DNA from: Chryseolinea serpens
GTDB lineage: Bacteria; Bacteroidota; Bacteroidia; Cytophagales; Cyclobacteriaceae
DNA: 64,000 nucleotides
Direction of reading: 5' to 3'
Assembly: GCF_900129725.1 (NCBI RefSeq)
Contig: NZ_FQWQ01000004.1
Span: 1-64,000, forward strand
Within the stretch, counting starts at the first letter, position 1. Each line of letters begins with the position of its first letter. The position numbers were made by a program, and so were the translations under genes. Of the stretch, positions 1-10,900 are shown in pieces. The notes beneath the pieces are model-generated. The model was not told where the DNA came from, searched no databases, and was given only the letters and a program-made list of their open reading frames with translations.

Positions 1-1
1 T

Positions 2-1966
2 GGCCTGCTGGAATACCTGGGCCGTTCAGACGAGCAGGTGAAAGTTCGGGGCTACCGGATCGAACCGGGAGAGATCGAGCATCAGCTGTTGCAAGAGCGC
101 GGCATGAAGTCGGTGCTGGTGCGGGTTCACGACCCGGAAGGCGACCCCTCGTTGTGCGCCTATTATGTGAGCGAAGAAGCGCATACGGCCGAAGGTCTTC
201 GGAGCGCGTTGCAGGGCCGTCTGCCGGACTACATGGTTCCGGTGCACTACGTGTCGCTGGCGTCGTTCCCGGTGACGGGCAACGGGAAGATCGATGTGAA
301 GGCGTTGCCGGACCCGGTGCAGGGCGTGTCGGAGCAGGATCGCGTGGCCCCGGAGAACGAAGTGGAAGAAAAGCTGGTGGCCATCTGGGCGGAAGTGCTC
401 AAGCTGGACGCTTCGCAGATCAGCGTCACAAAAAGTTTCTTCGCCCTCGGCGGTCATTCCCTCAGCTTGATGAAGGTGATCACCAAAATGCAGAAGGCCT
501 TCAGCGTCACCATAAAACTACCGGCCCTGGTTCGAAACAACACCATCCGCGGCAGCCGCGCGCTGCTGGAGGAAATTGAGAAGGAACAATTCCACCACAT
601 ACCGGTCGTAGCGCCCGAGGCATTTTATCCGCTCACCCAAACGCAACTCACCATCTATTTGTTTCAGCAAAAACATCCGGGTACGATCGTCTACAATATT
701 CCTCAATCCTTTGCCTTCGGGGCTGCGGTCGATACGGAGAAAGTAAAATCGGTTTTTGAGAAATTGATTGCCCGTCATGAAAGTCTCAGGACAATTTTCA
801 CAACCCGCGACGGCAATTTTGTTCAGTTGATCCGCGATGACATGCCGCTGGAATTTCAGGAGCATGTCATCGCCGCATCGAAAGACAGTGACGTTGTCGC
901 AGCCGTCGTTCGAGGCTTTACACAACCTTTTGATTTGGAAACGGGTCCGCTGTTGCGGTTAGCGTTGATCCGGACAGACGATGGCGCACTCCTGCTCATC
1001 GACATTCATCATATTATCACCGACGGAATTTCAAACACCCTGCTGGAAAAGGAATTCTTAGCCTTGTATCAGGACATCGCCTTGCCACCCTTGCGGGTGC
1101 AATATAAAGACTACGCCGTCTGGCAAAGCAGTCCCATCGTCAAAAAAAGGATCGGGCAACAGGAACAATATTGGTCGGCGCGATATGAACAGAAACCTGA
1201 AAAGCTGAATCTCCCGCTCTCTGATCCTTCGGCCACCGCCCATTTTGAAAGGGGGGTTCACTATTTCGAGATCGATCCCGTTCTATACGCCGGGTTAAAA
1301 CAACTGACCTTGCAACATAACGCCACCCTGTTCTCCGTTTGCTTCGCCGCCTACACCCTGATGCTGTCAAAGTTAAGCGGCAGCGACGATATCGTGGTGG
1401 CGGTGCCGGCATCGGGCAGAATACACGATGATCTTCAACAGGTGGTTGGGAATTTTGTCAACCTGCTCATGATCCGAAATTTTGCAGCAGGCGACAAAAC
1501 GACAGGCGAATACCTGGTGGACGTAAATCAAAATGCCATGGAGGCCTTTGAAAACAGCAACTATGAAATTGAACGCTTGTTCGAAATGCTGAACGACAGG
1601 TTCCGGATAAACGTTCGCGATCTCATTGCCGTGGGTTTTAACTTTGAACCGCTGGACAACGATCAGTCTTTGGAGGAACAGGGTGTGCTTGCGCATACCC
1701 AGGAATTGTCGCCCACGACAACACCGTACCTGCTGGATATTATTGGTTCAGAAGGAAAAAATACAATAGGCTTTACGTTGGATTATCGCAGCGGAGCCAT
1801 TCATCCCGATCTCGCCGGCCGCATCGCCTCGCACTATGTACACATGTTGACCGTCCTGGTACAAGATCAACACCGGTGTCTCCAGGATATTGAACTCAAG
1901 GATCAACTTGAGCACATCGAACACATCGACGCCACGGAGGCTTTGGCGGATGAATTTGAATTTTAG
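2..1966 (+). CDS. NRPS, C-terminal part (A end - PCP - C)
   Basis: This is the 3' end of a nonribosomal peptide synthetase gene that begins before the window; reading is open from base 2. In order it shows the end of an adenylation domain (A8-type motif QVKVRGYRIEPGEIE at about 35-80, A10-like NGKIDVKAL near 280-310), a carrier protein with LGGHSLS near 445-470 (pantetheinylated Ser), and a complete condensation domain. The condensation domain runs from YPLTQTQL (about 625) to about 1900, with the intact HHIITDG active site near 1000-1030. The residues that set substrate choice lie upstream, so its amino acid cannot be read. The C domain at the end should pass its peptide to the module in the next gene, which starts 28 bp downstream. 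Confidence 0.95.
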   Translation, partial: GLLEYLGRSDEQVKVRGYRIEPGEIEHQLLQERGMKSVLVRVHDPEGDPSLCAYYVSEEAHTAEGLRSALQGRLPDYMVPVHYVSLASFPVTGNGKIDVKALPDPVQGVSEQDRVAPENEVEEKLVAIWAEVLKLDASQISVTKSFFALGGHSLSLMKVITKMQKAFSVTIKLPALVRNNTIRGSRALLEEIEKEQFHHIPVVAPEAFYPLTQTQLTIYLFQQKHPGTIVYNIPQSFAFGAAVDTEKVKSVFEKLIARHESLRTIFTTRDGNFVQLIRDDMPLEFQEHVIAASKDSDVVAAVVRGFTQPFDLETGPLLRLALIRTDDGALLLIDIHHIITDGISNTLLEKEFLALYQDIALPPLRVQYKDYAVWQSSPIVKKRIGQQEQYWSARYEQKPEKLNLPLSDPSATAHFERGVHYFEIDPVLYAGLKQLTLQHNATLFSVCFAAYTLMLSKLSGSDDIVVAVPASGRIHDDLQQVVGNFVNLLMIRNFAAGDKTTGEYLVDVNQNAMEAFENSNYEIERLFEMLNDRFRINVRDLIAVGFNFEPLDNDQSLEEQGVLAHTQELSPTTTPYLLDIIGSEGKNTIGFTLDYRSGAIHPDLAGRIASHYVHMLTVLVQDQHRCLQDIELKDQLEHIEHIDATEALADEFEF

Positions 1967-1994
1967 TGTGTAACCGTTTGCAAAAATATCTCCT

Positions 1995-4900
1995 ATGAAT
2001 GCATTCACGCCTACCGGCGCAGAGGTCACCTCGGCACATCTTCAAAAGAAAGAGCGCGAGTATTGGAACCGAAAATTTGAATCGTTCACCCGCAAGGCCG
2101 TTTTTCCCTCCGATGGCGGAGAGATCCGGATTGCGTCCGGTGAAAATTCATACGCGATTCAGCTTCCAGCCGAAGTGACCGCCAAAATGCGTCTCATCAG
2201 CAACCAATCTGACCTTCGCCTGTTTGTGTTGTTGCTTACCGGCGTCAAGGTCCTGCTCGGTAAATATGCGAACCTGACAGACATTACGGTGGGAGTGCCC
2301 ATCCTGAAGCAAGCCGATAAGCGAAACCTCATTAACCACCAACTCTTTCTGCGCACGGCATTGGACCCGGAACAGTCGTTCAAGGCCCATGTCGTGAAGG
2401 TGCTCTCCGTTTATAACGAAGCCCTGGAACATCAAAATTATTCTTCGCGCGTATTACTGAAAGACCTGTCCATCGACGAATCGTCGCCCCTGATGCCGCT
2501 CTTTGATACAGGCGTGATGCTGGATGCTTTTCATGAAAAGCATTATTTCGATCCGTACACCCCCGGCCTGGTGTTTGCATTTTCGGCGGCGGAGGCTGCC
2601 CTGGGGTGCACGCTTCACTATGATGCCACCCGCTATTCGGCGAACTATATAAAACGCCTGGGCGATCATTTAGTGCAACTCTTTCAACAGGTTGTGGCAA
2701 ATCCCAGCGTCGCACTCTCCGCGCTGCACGTCATCACGGATGAGGAGAAAAAAACAATACTGGAACAGTTCAACAACACCCATCGCCCATTTCCGCCCGT
2801 CACGGTGCAGGAGTTATTCCGCCGGCAAGTGGAACAACACCCCCATCGCATCGCCGTGGCCGACGATAAACGTACTTATACCTTTCTGGCCTTGGATGAG
2901 CTCGCTACGAGAGTGACCGCGCGCCTGCAGGATGCTGGCGTGAAGGCTGGCGACGTTGTGGGTGTCTGCATGAATAGTTCGGCCGACGTGGTGGTCATTA
3001 TCCTCGGCATCATTCGGGCGGGCGCGGCATATCTTCCCATCGATGCGAGTAACCCCGCGGAACGGATTCAGTTTTTCATAGCGGACAGTGGCTGCCGGCT
3101 GCTGATAACAGACGGCATCGCGCCGGATGTAAATGTCGGAGACCTTGCCATCGTGGAAAGCCAGGAGTTGATTTCATCGCTGGCCATGCCATTGCGGTAT
3201 GAACATTGCCCGGAAGCGACTGATCGCATTTATATTATTTATACTTCCGGCTCTACCGGACGCCCAAAAGGTGTGCAGGTAATACAGTCGGGCCTTGTCA
3301 ACCTGATATTGGGATTGAATGATCTGGTCTATGGCACATACGGCGAGTGCCTTCGTCTCGCGATGGTTTCACCCTTTGCCTTTGACGCATCCATCCAGCA
3401 ATTGTTTGGGACGTTGTTATTGGGGCATACCCTATACGTGGTAGACGACGTGACCCGCCGCGATGGCGAAAAGCTGGTGGAATTCTATCACAAACACCAG
3501 ATCGATATTTCGGATGGAACCCCCACACACCTCAAGCTGCTGGTCGATGCCGGGATCGCCCTGCCGACGTCCGTGAAACATTTTATGATCGGTGGCGAGG
3601 TTTTGGAAAAGGCGCTGGCGCAGCGGTTCTTTGAGAAAGTCGCTACCGGCCCTGTGCGCATATCAAACCTGTATGGCCCCACGGAGGCGAGCGTAGAATC
3701 CACCTGCTATACCTTTATGCAAAAGGATCTGCGGGACTACGATATGATCCCCATCGGCAAGCCTTTGTTCAACGAGCGGATCTACATTCTCGATGCGGAC
3801 ATGCAACTGCAGCCCATCGGATGGGAGGGCGAGATCTGCATCGCGGGCAAGGGCATTGGCCCCGGCTACATCAACCCCGAGGCTACCCGGGCGAAATTTG
3901 TGGCGGATCCTTTCTATCCCGGAGAACGCATGTATCGCACGGGCGACATGGGGCGATGGCTGCCCGATGGCAACATCGACTACAAGGGGAGAACCGATAG
4001 CCAGGTGAAGATAAGAGGCTATCGCATTGAACTGGACGAGATTGAAAGTTGCCTGAACAAGCACCCCCTCGCACAGTCGGCCTATGCATTACTCTATACC
4101 GATACTTCGTCTGAGCCGGCGATTGGCGCCGTGGTGAAGCTGAATGCTGAAGCCAGCCCGGCCGACGCGGCGCTAAAATCCATACGCGAGTTTTGCAAAA
4201 CGTTGCTGCCGTTCTACATGATGCCTACGCGGTTTGTGGAAACCCGGGAGATCCCGCTGAATGGCACCGGCAAAGCCGACCGCCGTCAGCTGGCAGCATT
4301 GCTGATTCATTCACGCGAAACGTCCCCGGAAAATCCGACAAGCTTTACGACGACGGAGAAGGTCGTGCAGGAAGTGCTCTACGAATTGCTCGAGGTTGAT
4401 GTGATCGAGAGGGACACCAACCTCCACGATATCGGGCTGCATTCGCTCAAGATGATGAAGCTGGCGTCGGGGATCTACAAAAAGACCGGTGTTCGGCTCA
4501 GCCTCACCGAATTGTTTGCCAACAACACCATCGCCGCGCTGGCCGCGCTCATCGGCCGAAAAAAAGAAGTAGCCGATGGCATCCCGAAGGCGGAAGCAAA
4601 AGAATTTTATGAGATGTCGCCCATGCAGAAGCGCCTTTATTTTCTGCAGCAATCCGACCCGCATAGCGTAGGGTATAATTTGCCGGACTTCTTTTATTTG
4701 AGCGGCCCGGTTTCGGCAGAGCGCCTGGAGACGGCCTTTCGCACGCTGGTGGCACGTCATGAAAGTCTGAGAACTTCTTTTGAGTTGGTGCAAGGCCGGC
4801 CGCATCAGCGGATTCATCCAGCGGATACCCTTGCGGTTTCCGTGACGCAGGCCGACGTCACGCAAGACAGGGATGAGGCGTCGGCAAGCGATGCTTTTGT

Positions 4901-5951
4901 AAAGCCTTTCGACCTCCGGCAGGCACCACTCATGCGTGTACAATTGATGCGTCGGTCCCCGCAAGACTTTTTCCTCATGCTCGACATTCACCACATTATT
5001 TCAGACGAGTTGTCGAACGTTATTTTGTTTACGGAACTCATCGCCCTCTACAAAGGGCTTTCCCTGAAGCCGCAAAAGTTTCAGTATACCGACTATTCCG
5101 AATGGGCCGCGAAGCGTAACGCCGAAGCGCTCGAAGCCGGGGCCTCTTTCTGGCGGAAGCAGTTTGCTGCACCCGTGCAGCGACTAAATCTGCCCACCGA
5201 TTTTAAACGCCCGGAGCAACCTTCAAATGCCGGCGACGTGGTCGTTTTTGAGCTTTCGCCCGAAACAACGCAAGCCCTTATGGCCTACAGCAAGGTGCGT
5301 CAAGTCTCCAACTATGCCACCGTGCTGGCGGTGTACACAGCCTTCCTTTCAAAGATCTGCGGTCAATCGGACGTCACCCTGGGCTCCGTTGTTTCCGGAA
5401 GAACGCATGTTGATCTGGAAAGCGTGGTAGGCTTTTTCATCAATACGCTGGTGTATCGCTATGACGTGCAGGAGGACCTGTCCTTTGATGATTTTTCGGA
5501 TGGCGTGAGGCGCTATTTGGCCAGCGCGATGAAACACCAGGACTATCCGTTTAACGATCTCGTGAAAATGGTAACCTACACCGACGCACAAGAGCCACAT
5601 CGAAACCCGGTGTTCGATGTCGCCTTTCTCTGGCACAACCGCCAGGATTCGGGATTTGTGGCCCAGGTGTCTGACCAGGAGCTTAGTGTCCGGAGCTACG
5701 ATTACGCCGAGAAAAATTCAAAGTTTGACCTGTCGCTCTTTTGCATCGAGTCATCCGACAGCCTGGCCTTTAATTTTAACTACAGCACCAGGTTATTCAC
5801 GGAAGCCACTATTCAGGAATTTGTGCGGCTTTTCGCAAGCCTCGCCGATGCCATCTTTGGGCAGCCCAGCCAGAAACTGAGTTTGCTTCTGAACGACCCC
5901 AAGCTTGCCGAGCAGGAAACGGATATCCACGTGGATCTAGATATTTTTTAA
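1995..5951 (+). CDS. NRPS: orphan C-lobe - A (Gln-like) - PCP - C
   Basis: A 1318-aa synthetase. Residues 1-245 resemble only the C-terminal lobe of a condensation domain and lack HHxxxDG. The adenylation domain spans about 255-765 with A3 YTSGSTGRPKG (about 415), A5 NLYGPTEAS (about 557), A7 YRTGDMGRWLPDG, A8 QVKIRGYRIELDE (about 670) and A10 NGTGKADRRQL (about 755). The specificity residues read by alignment to GrsA are D-A-Q-D-M-G-L-V-E plus Lys, close to the Gln code DAQDLGVVDK. A carrier domain follows (GLHSLKMM, Ser near 816), then a full condensation domain from about 875. Its active site is HHIISDE (His999-His1000), with Glu where Gly is usual. Start chosen at the first ATG after the previous stop. 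It sits in a co-directional run with the flanking genes. Confidence 0.95.
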   Translation: MNAFTPTGAEVTSAHLQKKEREYWNRKFESFTRKAVFPSDGGEIRIASGENSYAIQLPAEVTAKMRLISNQSDLRLFVLLLTGVKVLLGKYANLTDITVGVPILKQADKRNLINHQLFLRTALDPEQSFKAHVVKVLSVYNEALEHQNYSSRVLLKDLSIDESSPLMPLFDTGVMLDAFHEKHYFDPYTPGLVFAFSAAEAALGCTLHYDATRYSANYIKRLGDHLVQLFQQVVANPSVALSALHVITDEEKKTILEQFNNTHRPFPPVTVQELFRRQVEQHPHRIAVADDKRTYTFLALDELATRVTARLQDAGVKAGDVVGVCMNSSADVVVIILGIIRAGAAYLPIDASNPAERIQFFIADSGCRLLITDGIAPDVNVGDLAIVESQELISSLAMPLRYEHCPEATDRIYIIYTSGSTGRPKGVQVIQSGLVNLILGLNDLVYGTYGECLRLAMVSPFAFDASIQQLFGTLLLGHTLYVVDDVTRRDGEKLVEFYHKHQIDISDGTPTHLKLLVDAGIALPTSVKHFMIGGEVLEKALAQRFFEKVATGPVRISNLYGPTEASVESTCYTFMQKDLRDYDMIPIGKPLFNERIYILDADMQLQPIGWEGEICIAGKGIGPGYINPEATRAKFVADPFYPGERMYRTGDMGRWLPDGNIDYKGRTDSQVKIRGYRIELDEIESCLNKHPLAQSAYALLYTDTSSEPAIGAVVKLNAEASPADAALKSIREFCKTLLPFYMMPTRFVETREIPLNGTGKADRRQLAALLIHSRETSPENPTSFTTTEKVVQEVLYELLEVDVIERDTNLHDIGLHSLKMMKLASGIYKKTGVRLSLTELFANNTIAALAALIGRKKEVADGIPKAEAKEFYEMSPMQKRLYFLQQSDPHSVGYNLPDFFYLSGPVSAERLETAFRTLVARHESLRTSFELVQGRPHQRIHPADTLAVSVTQADVTQDRDEASASDAFVKPFDLRQAPLMRVQLMRRSPQDFFLMLDIHHIISDELSNVILFTELIALYKGLSLKPQKFQYTDYSEWAAKRNAEALEAGASFWRKQFAAPVQRLNLPTDFKRPEQPSNAGDVVVFELSPETTQALMAYSKVRQVSNYATVLAVYTAFLSKICGQSDVTLGSVVSGRTHVDLESVVGFFINTLVYRYDVQEDLSFDDFSDGVRRYLASAMKHQDYPFNDLVKMVTYTDAQEPHRNPVFDVAFLWHNRQDSGFVAQVSDQELSVRSYDYAEKNSKFDLSLFCIESSDSLAFNFNYSTRLFTEATIQEFVRLFASLADAIFGQPSQKLSLLLNDPKLAEQETDIHVDLDIF

Positions 5952-5957
5952 ATCTTA

Positions 5958-6716
5958 ATGACAACCCACATGATCACCTATTTTATTAAACGTTTGGTTC
6001 GAAACAGATTGTTCCTCATCCTGTTTCCCAACATCATTGCTGTGACAGCCGCTTACTCGCAACAGTCTAAGTTTGTCGGCTCCGGAAACCGCGCCTCGGA
6101 AAAACGTGAACTGACCAACTTCAATCGTATTGAAGCGTCGGCCAGCCTCAACGTGTTTGTGACACAGGGACCCTATGAAGTGAGGGTGGAAGCCGATGAC
6201 AACCTTATTCCGCTCGTGGTCACGAACGTTTCTGGCCGCGTGCTGGAGCTCTCGATCCGCAAAAATACGTCCATCAACAATCGAACTGGACTCGACGTCT
6301 ACGTGAGCATGCCCGAACTTGCGTCGGTCGTCCTGAACGGGTCCACCGGCCTGAGTACATCGGGCAACTTCACCCTGGACAAATTGACCGTAAAGACCTT
6401 TGGATCGGGCAACATCTCCATGGCGGTAACCGCCAAGGAAATTCAAGCCGAAACATCGGGCTCAGGACATCTGGAGTTTAAAGGCAAGGCCAACCTGCTG
6501 AAGCTGCATACGGGTGGTTCCGGAAATATTTACCTGAATGATATGGTGGCCGAAGAAGCGTTCGTCGAACTGTCGGGCTCGGGAACCTGCGAGGCAAAGG
6601 ACATCAAGCGGCTTCATGCCGCCCTCGGTGGAAGTGGCAACGTTTACTATTCGCCAACACTCACGACTAAACTCGACATCAGAGCCGGTGGCTCGGGAAA
6701 AGCGATTCCCCGGTGA
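5958..6716 (+). CDS. DUF2807 (GIN-domain) secreted beta-helix protein
   Basis: A 252-aa protein beginning six bases after the preceding NRPS stop. An N-terminal hydrophobic stretch ending near AAYSQ looks like a signal peptide. From about residue 50 it matches the DUF2807 / putative auto-transporter adhesin head GIN family: FNRIEASASLNVFVTQG, then turns carrying GSGN, GSGH, GSGN, GSGT, GSGN and GSGK about every 20 residues, the mark of a short right-handed beta-helix. Proteins of this family are common, mostly uncharacterised envelope proteins of Bacteroidota. Its tight spacing inside the NRPS operon implies co-transcription, but no role in peptide synthesis can be read from it. It could be a self-protection or cell-surface factor; that is inference. 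Confidence 0.85.
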   Translation: MTTHMITYFIKRLVRNRLFLILFPNIIAVTAAYSQQSKFVGSGNRASEKRELTNFNRIEASASLNVFVTQGPYEVRVEADDNLIPLVVTNVSGRVLELSIRKNTSINNRTGLDVYVSMPELASVVLNGSTGLSTSGNFTLDKLTVKTFGSGNISMAVTAKEIQAETSGSGHLEFKGKANLLKLHTGGSGNIYLNDMVAEEAFVELSGSGTCEAKDIKRLHAALGGSGNVYYSPTLTTKLDIRAGGSGKAIPR

Positions 6717-6758
6717 CCCATGCTTTCAATATGCCGCAAAAAATAAAACAACCTTCCC

Positions 6759-7733
6759 ATGAATACACTACAGCTTAACAACCTGGTCGACGTTTCCGAA
6801 GACCGAATCGAAATACAGTTTCAGGAAACTACTGGCCAGGCTCCGTTCACCGTGCAATGCAACGGCAGCCCCCAAGCCTCGGCGGCCTGGCTGCAGGAAA
6901 ACCGTCAGAAAATTTATTCGCTCCTGCAGGAACAGGGTGCGGTGTTGCTCAGAGGTTTTCCCATCGACAGTGCCGAGGCCTTTGAGAAGACTTTCCGACA
7001 ATTTTTTCCGGATATCCTGACCTACAAAAACAGGACATCGCCACGCGATGAAGTGATCTCGAAAATATATACTTCGACCTCGCATCCACCGGATCAGCAC
7101 ATAAACATGCATACCGAGAATTCGTATGCAGGTTCGTTCAATAATTTTCTTGGTTTTTTCTGCCTGCTTCCATCCGAAACCGGCGGTGAGACGCCCATCG
7201 CAGACGAGCGAAAGATCATTGCCAGCATCGACGCGAAGGCGAGAACTAAATTTGAAAACCTGGGTGTGCGCTACGTGCGCAACACCATTCCCGGTATCGG
7301 CCTGGGCTGGCGAACCATCTACCAAACCGAAGACCGGCAGGAAGTGGAAAAGTTCCTGATCGAAAACAACGTGCAATTTGAGTGGATCAGCGACGATCAC
7401 CTGCGCACCCGTTGGACGCTGCCCGCCTTTAGGCCCCATCATACTACGGGAGAAAAAGTTTGGTTCAACCACATGTATTTTGGTCACCAGTCGCTCTTTG
7501 ATCCCACGGTGATCGAATTTCTCGGCGAGGACAATCTGCCGTTCACAACCTTTTACGGCGATGGCTCCGTTATTGAAGACGACACCATCCAGCAATTCAA
7601 CGACGCTTACGAGAAGTATAAGATTGTTTTCCGGTGGCAAAAGGGTGATCTGCTGTTGCTCGACAACATGATGTATTCACACGGTAGAAATCCCTTCACC
7701 GGCAAACGCACCATCCTTGTCGCCATGGCCTGA
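6759..7733 (+). CDS. TauD/TfdA-family (SyrP-like) Fe(II)/2-oxoglutarate dioxygenase
   Basis: A 324-aa non-haem iron oxygenase. The first two iron ligands are in NMHTENSY (His118, Glu120); HxE is usual for the SyrP/clavaminate-type branch of this superfamily. The distal ligand is His308 in MYSHGRNPF, and Arg317 in GKRT is placed to bind the 2-oxoglutarate carboxylate. PSETGGETPIAD is the conserved strand region before the core. Relatives in NRPS clusters hydroxylate the beta-carbon of carrier-bound amino acids such as Asp, so a beta-hydroxylated residue in the product is the natural prediction. Which residue is modified is not decidable here. It lies 42 bp after the DUF2807 gene in the same run. 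Confidence 0.9.
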   Translation: MNTLQLNNLVDVSEDRIEIQFQETTGQAPFTVQCNGSPQASAAWLQENRQKIYSLLQEQGAVLLRGFPIDSAEAFEKTFRQFFPDILTYKNRTSPRDEVISKIYTSTSHPPDQHINMHTENSYAGSFNNFLGFFCLLPSETGGETPIADERKIIASIDAKARTKFENLGVRYVRNTIPGIGLGWRTIYQTEDRQEVEKFLIENNVQFEWISDDHLRTRWTLPAFRPHHTTGEKVWFNHMYFGHQSLFDPTVIEFLGEDNLPFTTFYGDGSVIEDDTIQQFNDAYEKYKIVFRWQKGDLLLLDNMMYSHGRNPFTGKRTILVAMA

Positions 7734-7853
7734 CGGCCTCCTCGCCGTGTTGTGTTCCAGGTTTGAGATCGGCGAAATCAAGTCGCTGTATCTTTTTTAA
7801 GGCTGTACGCCGTATGGCCGGAGTAATTATCAATTTATTTCATTCATCCTTGT

Positions 7854-7879
7854 CGCGGCTGCGCTGTAGCGTGTCCGCG
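7854..7879 (+). other. GC-rich hairpin before the exporter gene
   Basis: An imperfect inverted repeat with outer arms CGCGG/CCGCG and inner arms GCGCT/AGCGT around a GT loop. It lies 27 bp before the exporter start codon, within a 173-bp gap after the dioxygenase gene. There is no T run, so it is not a standard terminator. It could be a regulatory leader structure or chance. Confidence 0.3.
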
Positions 7880-7906
7880 GAACTTCTTATTTAACCAACC
7901 AATCCT

Positions 7907-10900
7907 ATGCGAATTGTCGTCTTAATAGTTCTGAGCCTTGTTGTTACCCAGGTGGTAGCAGGGTTTCGCGATGCCCCTCTGATGTTGTCCGACACCGCCT
8001 GGCAGCACATCGAAGCCCGCGTTCAAAAGGCTATGCACAACGGAGGTATCCCGGGCTTGAGCCTGGTAGTGATGAAAGACGGAAAAACGGAGATCAGAAA
8101 TTTTGGGTATAGCGACAAAGAAGGGCGTACGCCTGTCGATTCGACCACGCAGTTTGAGTTGGCCTCTTGCAGCAAAGCGTTTACGGCGCTGGGGTTGCTT
8201 CGATTGGAAGCCGAAAAGAAGGTTGACCTCGACGCGCCCGTGTCCCAATACTTACCCTGGTTTGTGACGTTCTATAACAAACAACCGGTCCAGATCACGC
8301 TGCGACAATTGGTGCACCACACCAGCGGCATTCCCTGGCACACACTCTCCATGATTCCCGCCGATGCATCGCCCGCTGCGCTTGCTGACGCCGTGAAAAA
8401 AATAAAGGGCCTCACGCTTGCGGCGCGTCCAGGCACGCGATATGAATATGCCAGCATGAACTATGACGTGCTGGGTCTCGTCATCGAGACCGTCGCGCGG
8501 AAGCCGTTTGATGAATTTATGCGCGAGGCTGTTTTTCTTCCTCTGGGGCTGACCCACACCACCGTAGGTCCGGCCCCCGGCCAAAATACAAAGGCGACAG
8601 GCTATAAAGCGGGGTTCTTTCAGGAGTTTCCGTATAGCCCACCCGTATTTCGGGGCAACTACCCCGCCGGCTATATTGAATCCAATGCCGCCGACGTGGC
8701 GCGCTGGATGACCTGGCAGGTGGAGGGCGGACCGATGGACGGACATGCGTTGATCCTCAAATCGCACCAACCCGATCTGTCGCTGCCCCCCGATCGCGAT
8801 AACCTTACGCTTTATGCGTTTGGCTGGAATGTTTCACCCTATGGAGAACCCAAGTTTTATCACCTGGGCCAGAATCCAAACTTCACGGCATTCATGGGCT
8901 TTGTGCCGGGCCAAAAAACGGCCGTGGCGGTGCTCGCCAATGCCGACAGCCCGTATACTTTTTCATTGGGCAGCGATATACTGAAGGCGCTGAGCGGCCA
9001 GGAGGTGCTAAAAGATTTTAATGCCGACAATGGTTATGACAAGCCCTTCACCATTCTCACCATCGTCCTTGGGCTTTACAGCATTCTCGCGATAGCCCTG
9101 ATCGTTGTGGCCGTTCGGAAAATAGTGAAGGAGAAACCGGTCATGACCGGCCTTACCCTTCGAAAAGTGGTGAGCCTGTTGGCGGTATCGGCCTTCTTTG
9201 CCTTGCTGTCCTATGGCCTCTATTCGTTTCCCCGGGCATTTTCGGATCTGAATTGGGACACCATGATCGTGTGGCTCCCCTGGAGTTTGAAGAGCCTGGT
9301 GTTTGCAGCACTGGCGGCATTGGCGATCACCTACATGGCCTTTCTTTTTTCGCTCTTCTTCGATTTCGTGGGCAGGGTCTATTGGAGTGTACTCCCCTTC
9401 CTGGTGATCGTTAGTTTGATATCGGGTGTTTCAAACATGATCATCATCGTGCTGATCACCTCGGTCGTGAAGGGTGACCTGCCCTCGGCCGACATGCTTC
9501 TTTATTTCGCGATCACCTTCATTGCCTACATCGGCGGGCGCAAGATCATTGAAAACAGGCTGCTGGAAATCACCAACGAGATCGTTTATGATCTCCGGCT
9601 TCAACTCATGAACAAGATCTTCTCTACGACGTATGAGAAATTCGAAAAGATCGACCGCGGGAAAATTTATGCGACCCTCAACGGCGATACCAGCACCCTG
9701 GGTGAAGCGGCAGGGGTGGGCATCAAACTCATCACCAGCATCATCACCGTTTTTGGTTCGTTCTTTTACCTGGCCGTTCTCTCTTTCTGGGCCACCGGCG
9801 TAACGGTGTGTGTCATTGCTTCACTGGTCGTGTTGTACTATTTCGTGGGCAAGCGTGCCGACACGCTCTACGAAGAGGCGCGCACCACGCACAATGGCTA
9901 CATGTCGCTGCTCAACGACCTGATCGACGGCTTTAAGGAGCTGAGCATTCATCGCGCGAAGAAACGCGAGTTTCACGAAGAAGTGAAGGCCATCAATGGA
10001 AAATTCCGCACGGCCCGCATCGATGGTCAGGTTCGCTTTGTCAATGCGTTTCTCATTGGCGAGTCCATTCTCATCCTGGTGCTGGGGGCCGTCGCCTTTG
10101 TCATGCCCACCGCATTTCCCACGTTGGAACCGCAGAAGCTGCTGAGCTTTGTTATTATTCTGTTATATCTCATCGGCCCCATCAACGGCATTCTGGGTTC
10201 GGTGCCCGATTTTATCAACATCAAAGTGTCTTGGGGGCGCATCCAGAATTTTCTGAAAGAAATTCCAGCCACACCGAACCTCAACGACGCCATCGAATCC
10301 GTGCCGACCCGATTGCAACGCATCGAAGTGGACAATATTACGTATCGTTATACGCACGCCGATGGCGGAGACACCACCTTTGGTATTGGCCCGTTGAGCT
10401 TTGAAGCCGCCGCCGGCGACGTGATTTTTGTTATCGGTGGTAACGGCAGCGGTAAAACCACCATGGCCAAGGTGATCACGGGTCTCTATCCCGCCAGCAC
10501 CGGAAAGATCCGGATCGATGGGGTTGAAGTAGATCACACCACCCTGGGCGAATACTACAGTACCGTGTTCAACCCGCTTCACCTCTTCGAGAAAATTTAC
10601 GCCATGAACACCAGGCCGGATACCAAGGAAGTGGACCATTACCTGAAACAACTGCACCTCGACGATAAAACCGGGCTAAGCAACAATGTATACAGCACGA
10701 TAAAGCTTTCGGGGGGACAGCGCAAAAGAATTGCCCTTCTGCAATGCTACCTGGAAGATAAGCCCATCTATCTTTTTGACGAATGGGCCGCCGACCAGGA
10801 TCCGGAATACAGGAAGTTTTTCTACCGAACCCTCATTCCCGAAATGCGGGCCAGCGGAAAGATCGTGATCGCCATCACGCACGACGACCAGTACTTTGAT

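Noticed and set aside
4311-4994. 227-codon - strand frame inside the NRPS
   Set aside because: It is antisense to well-conserved PCP and C domain coding sequence; such shadow frames are common in this base composition.
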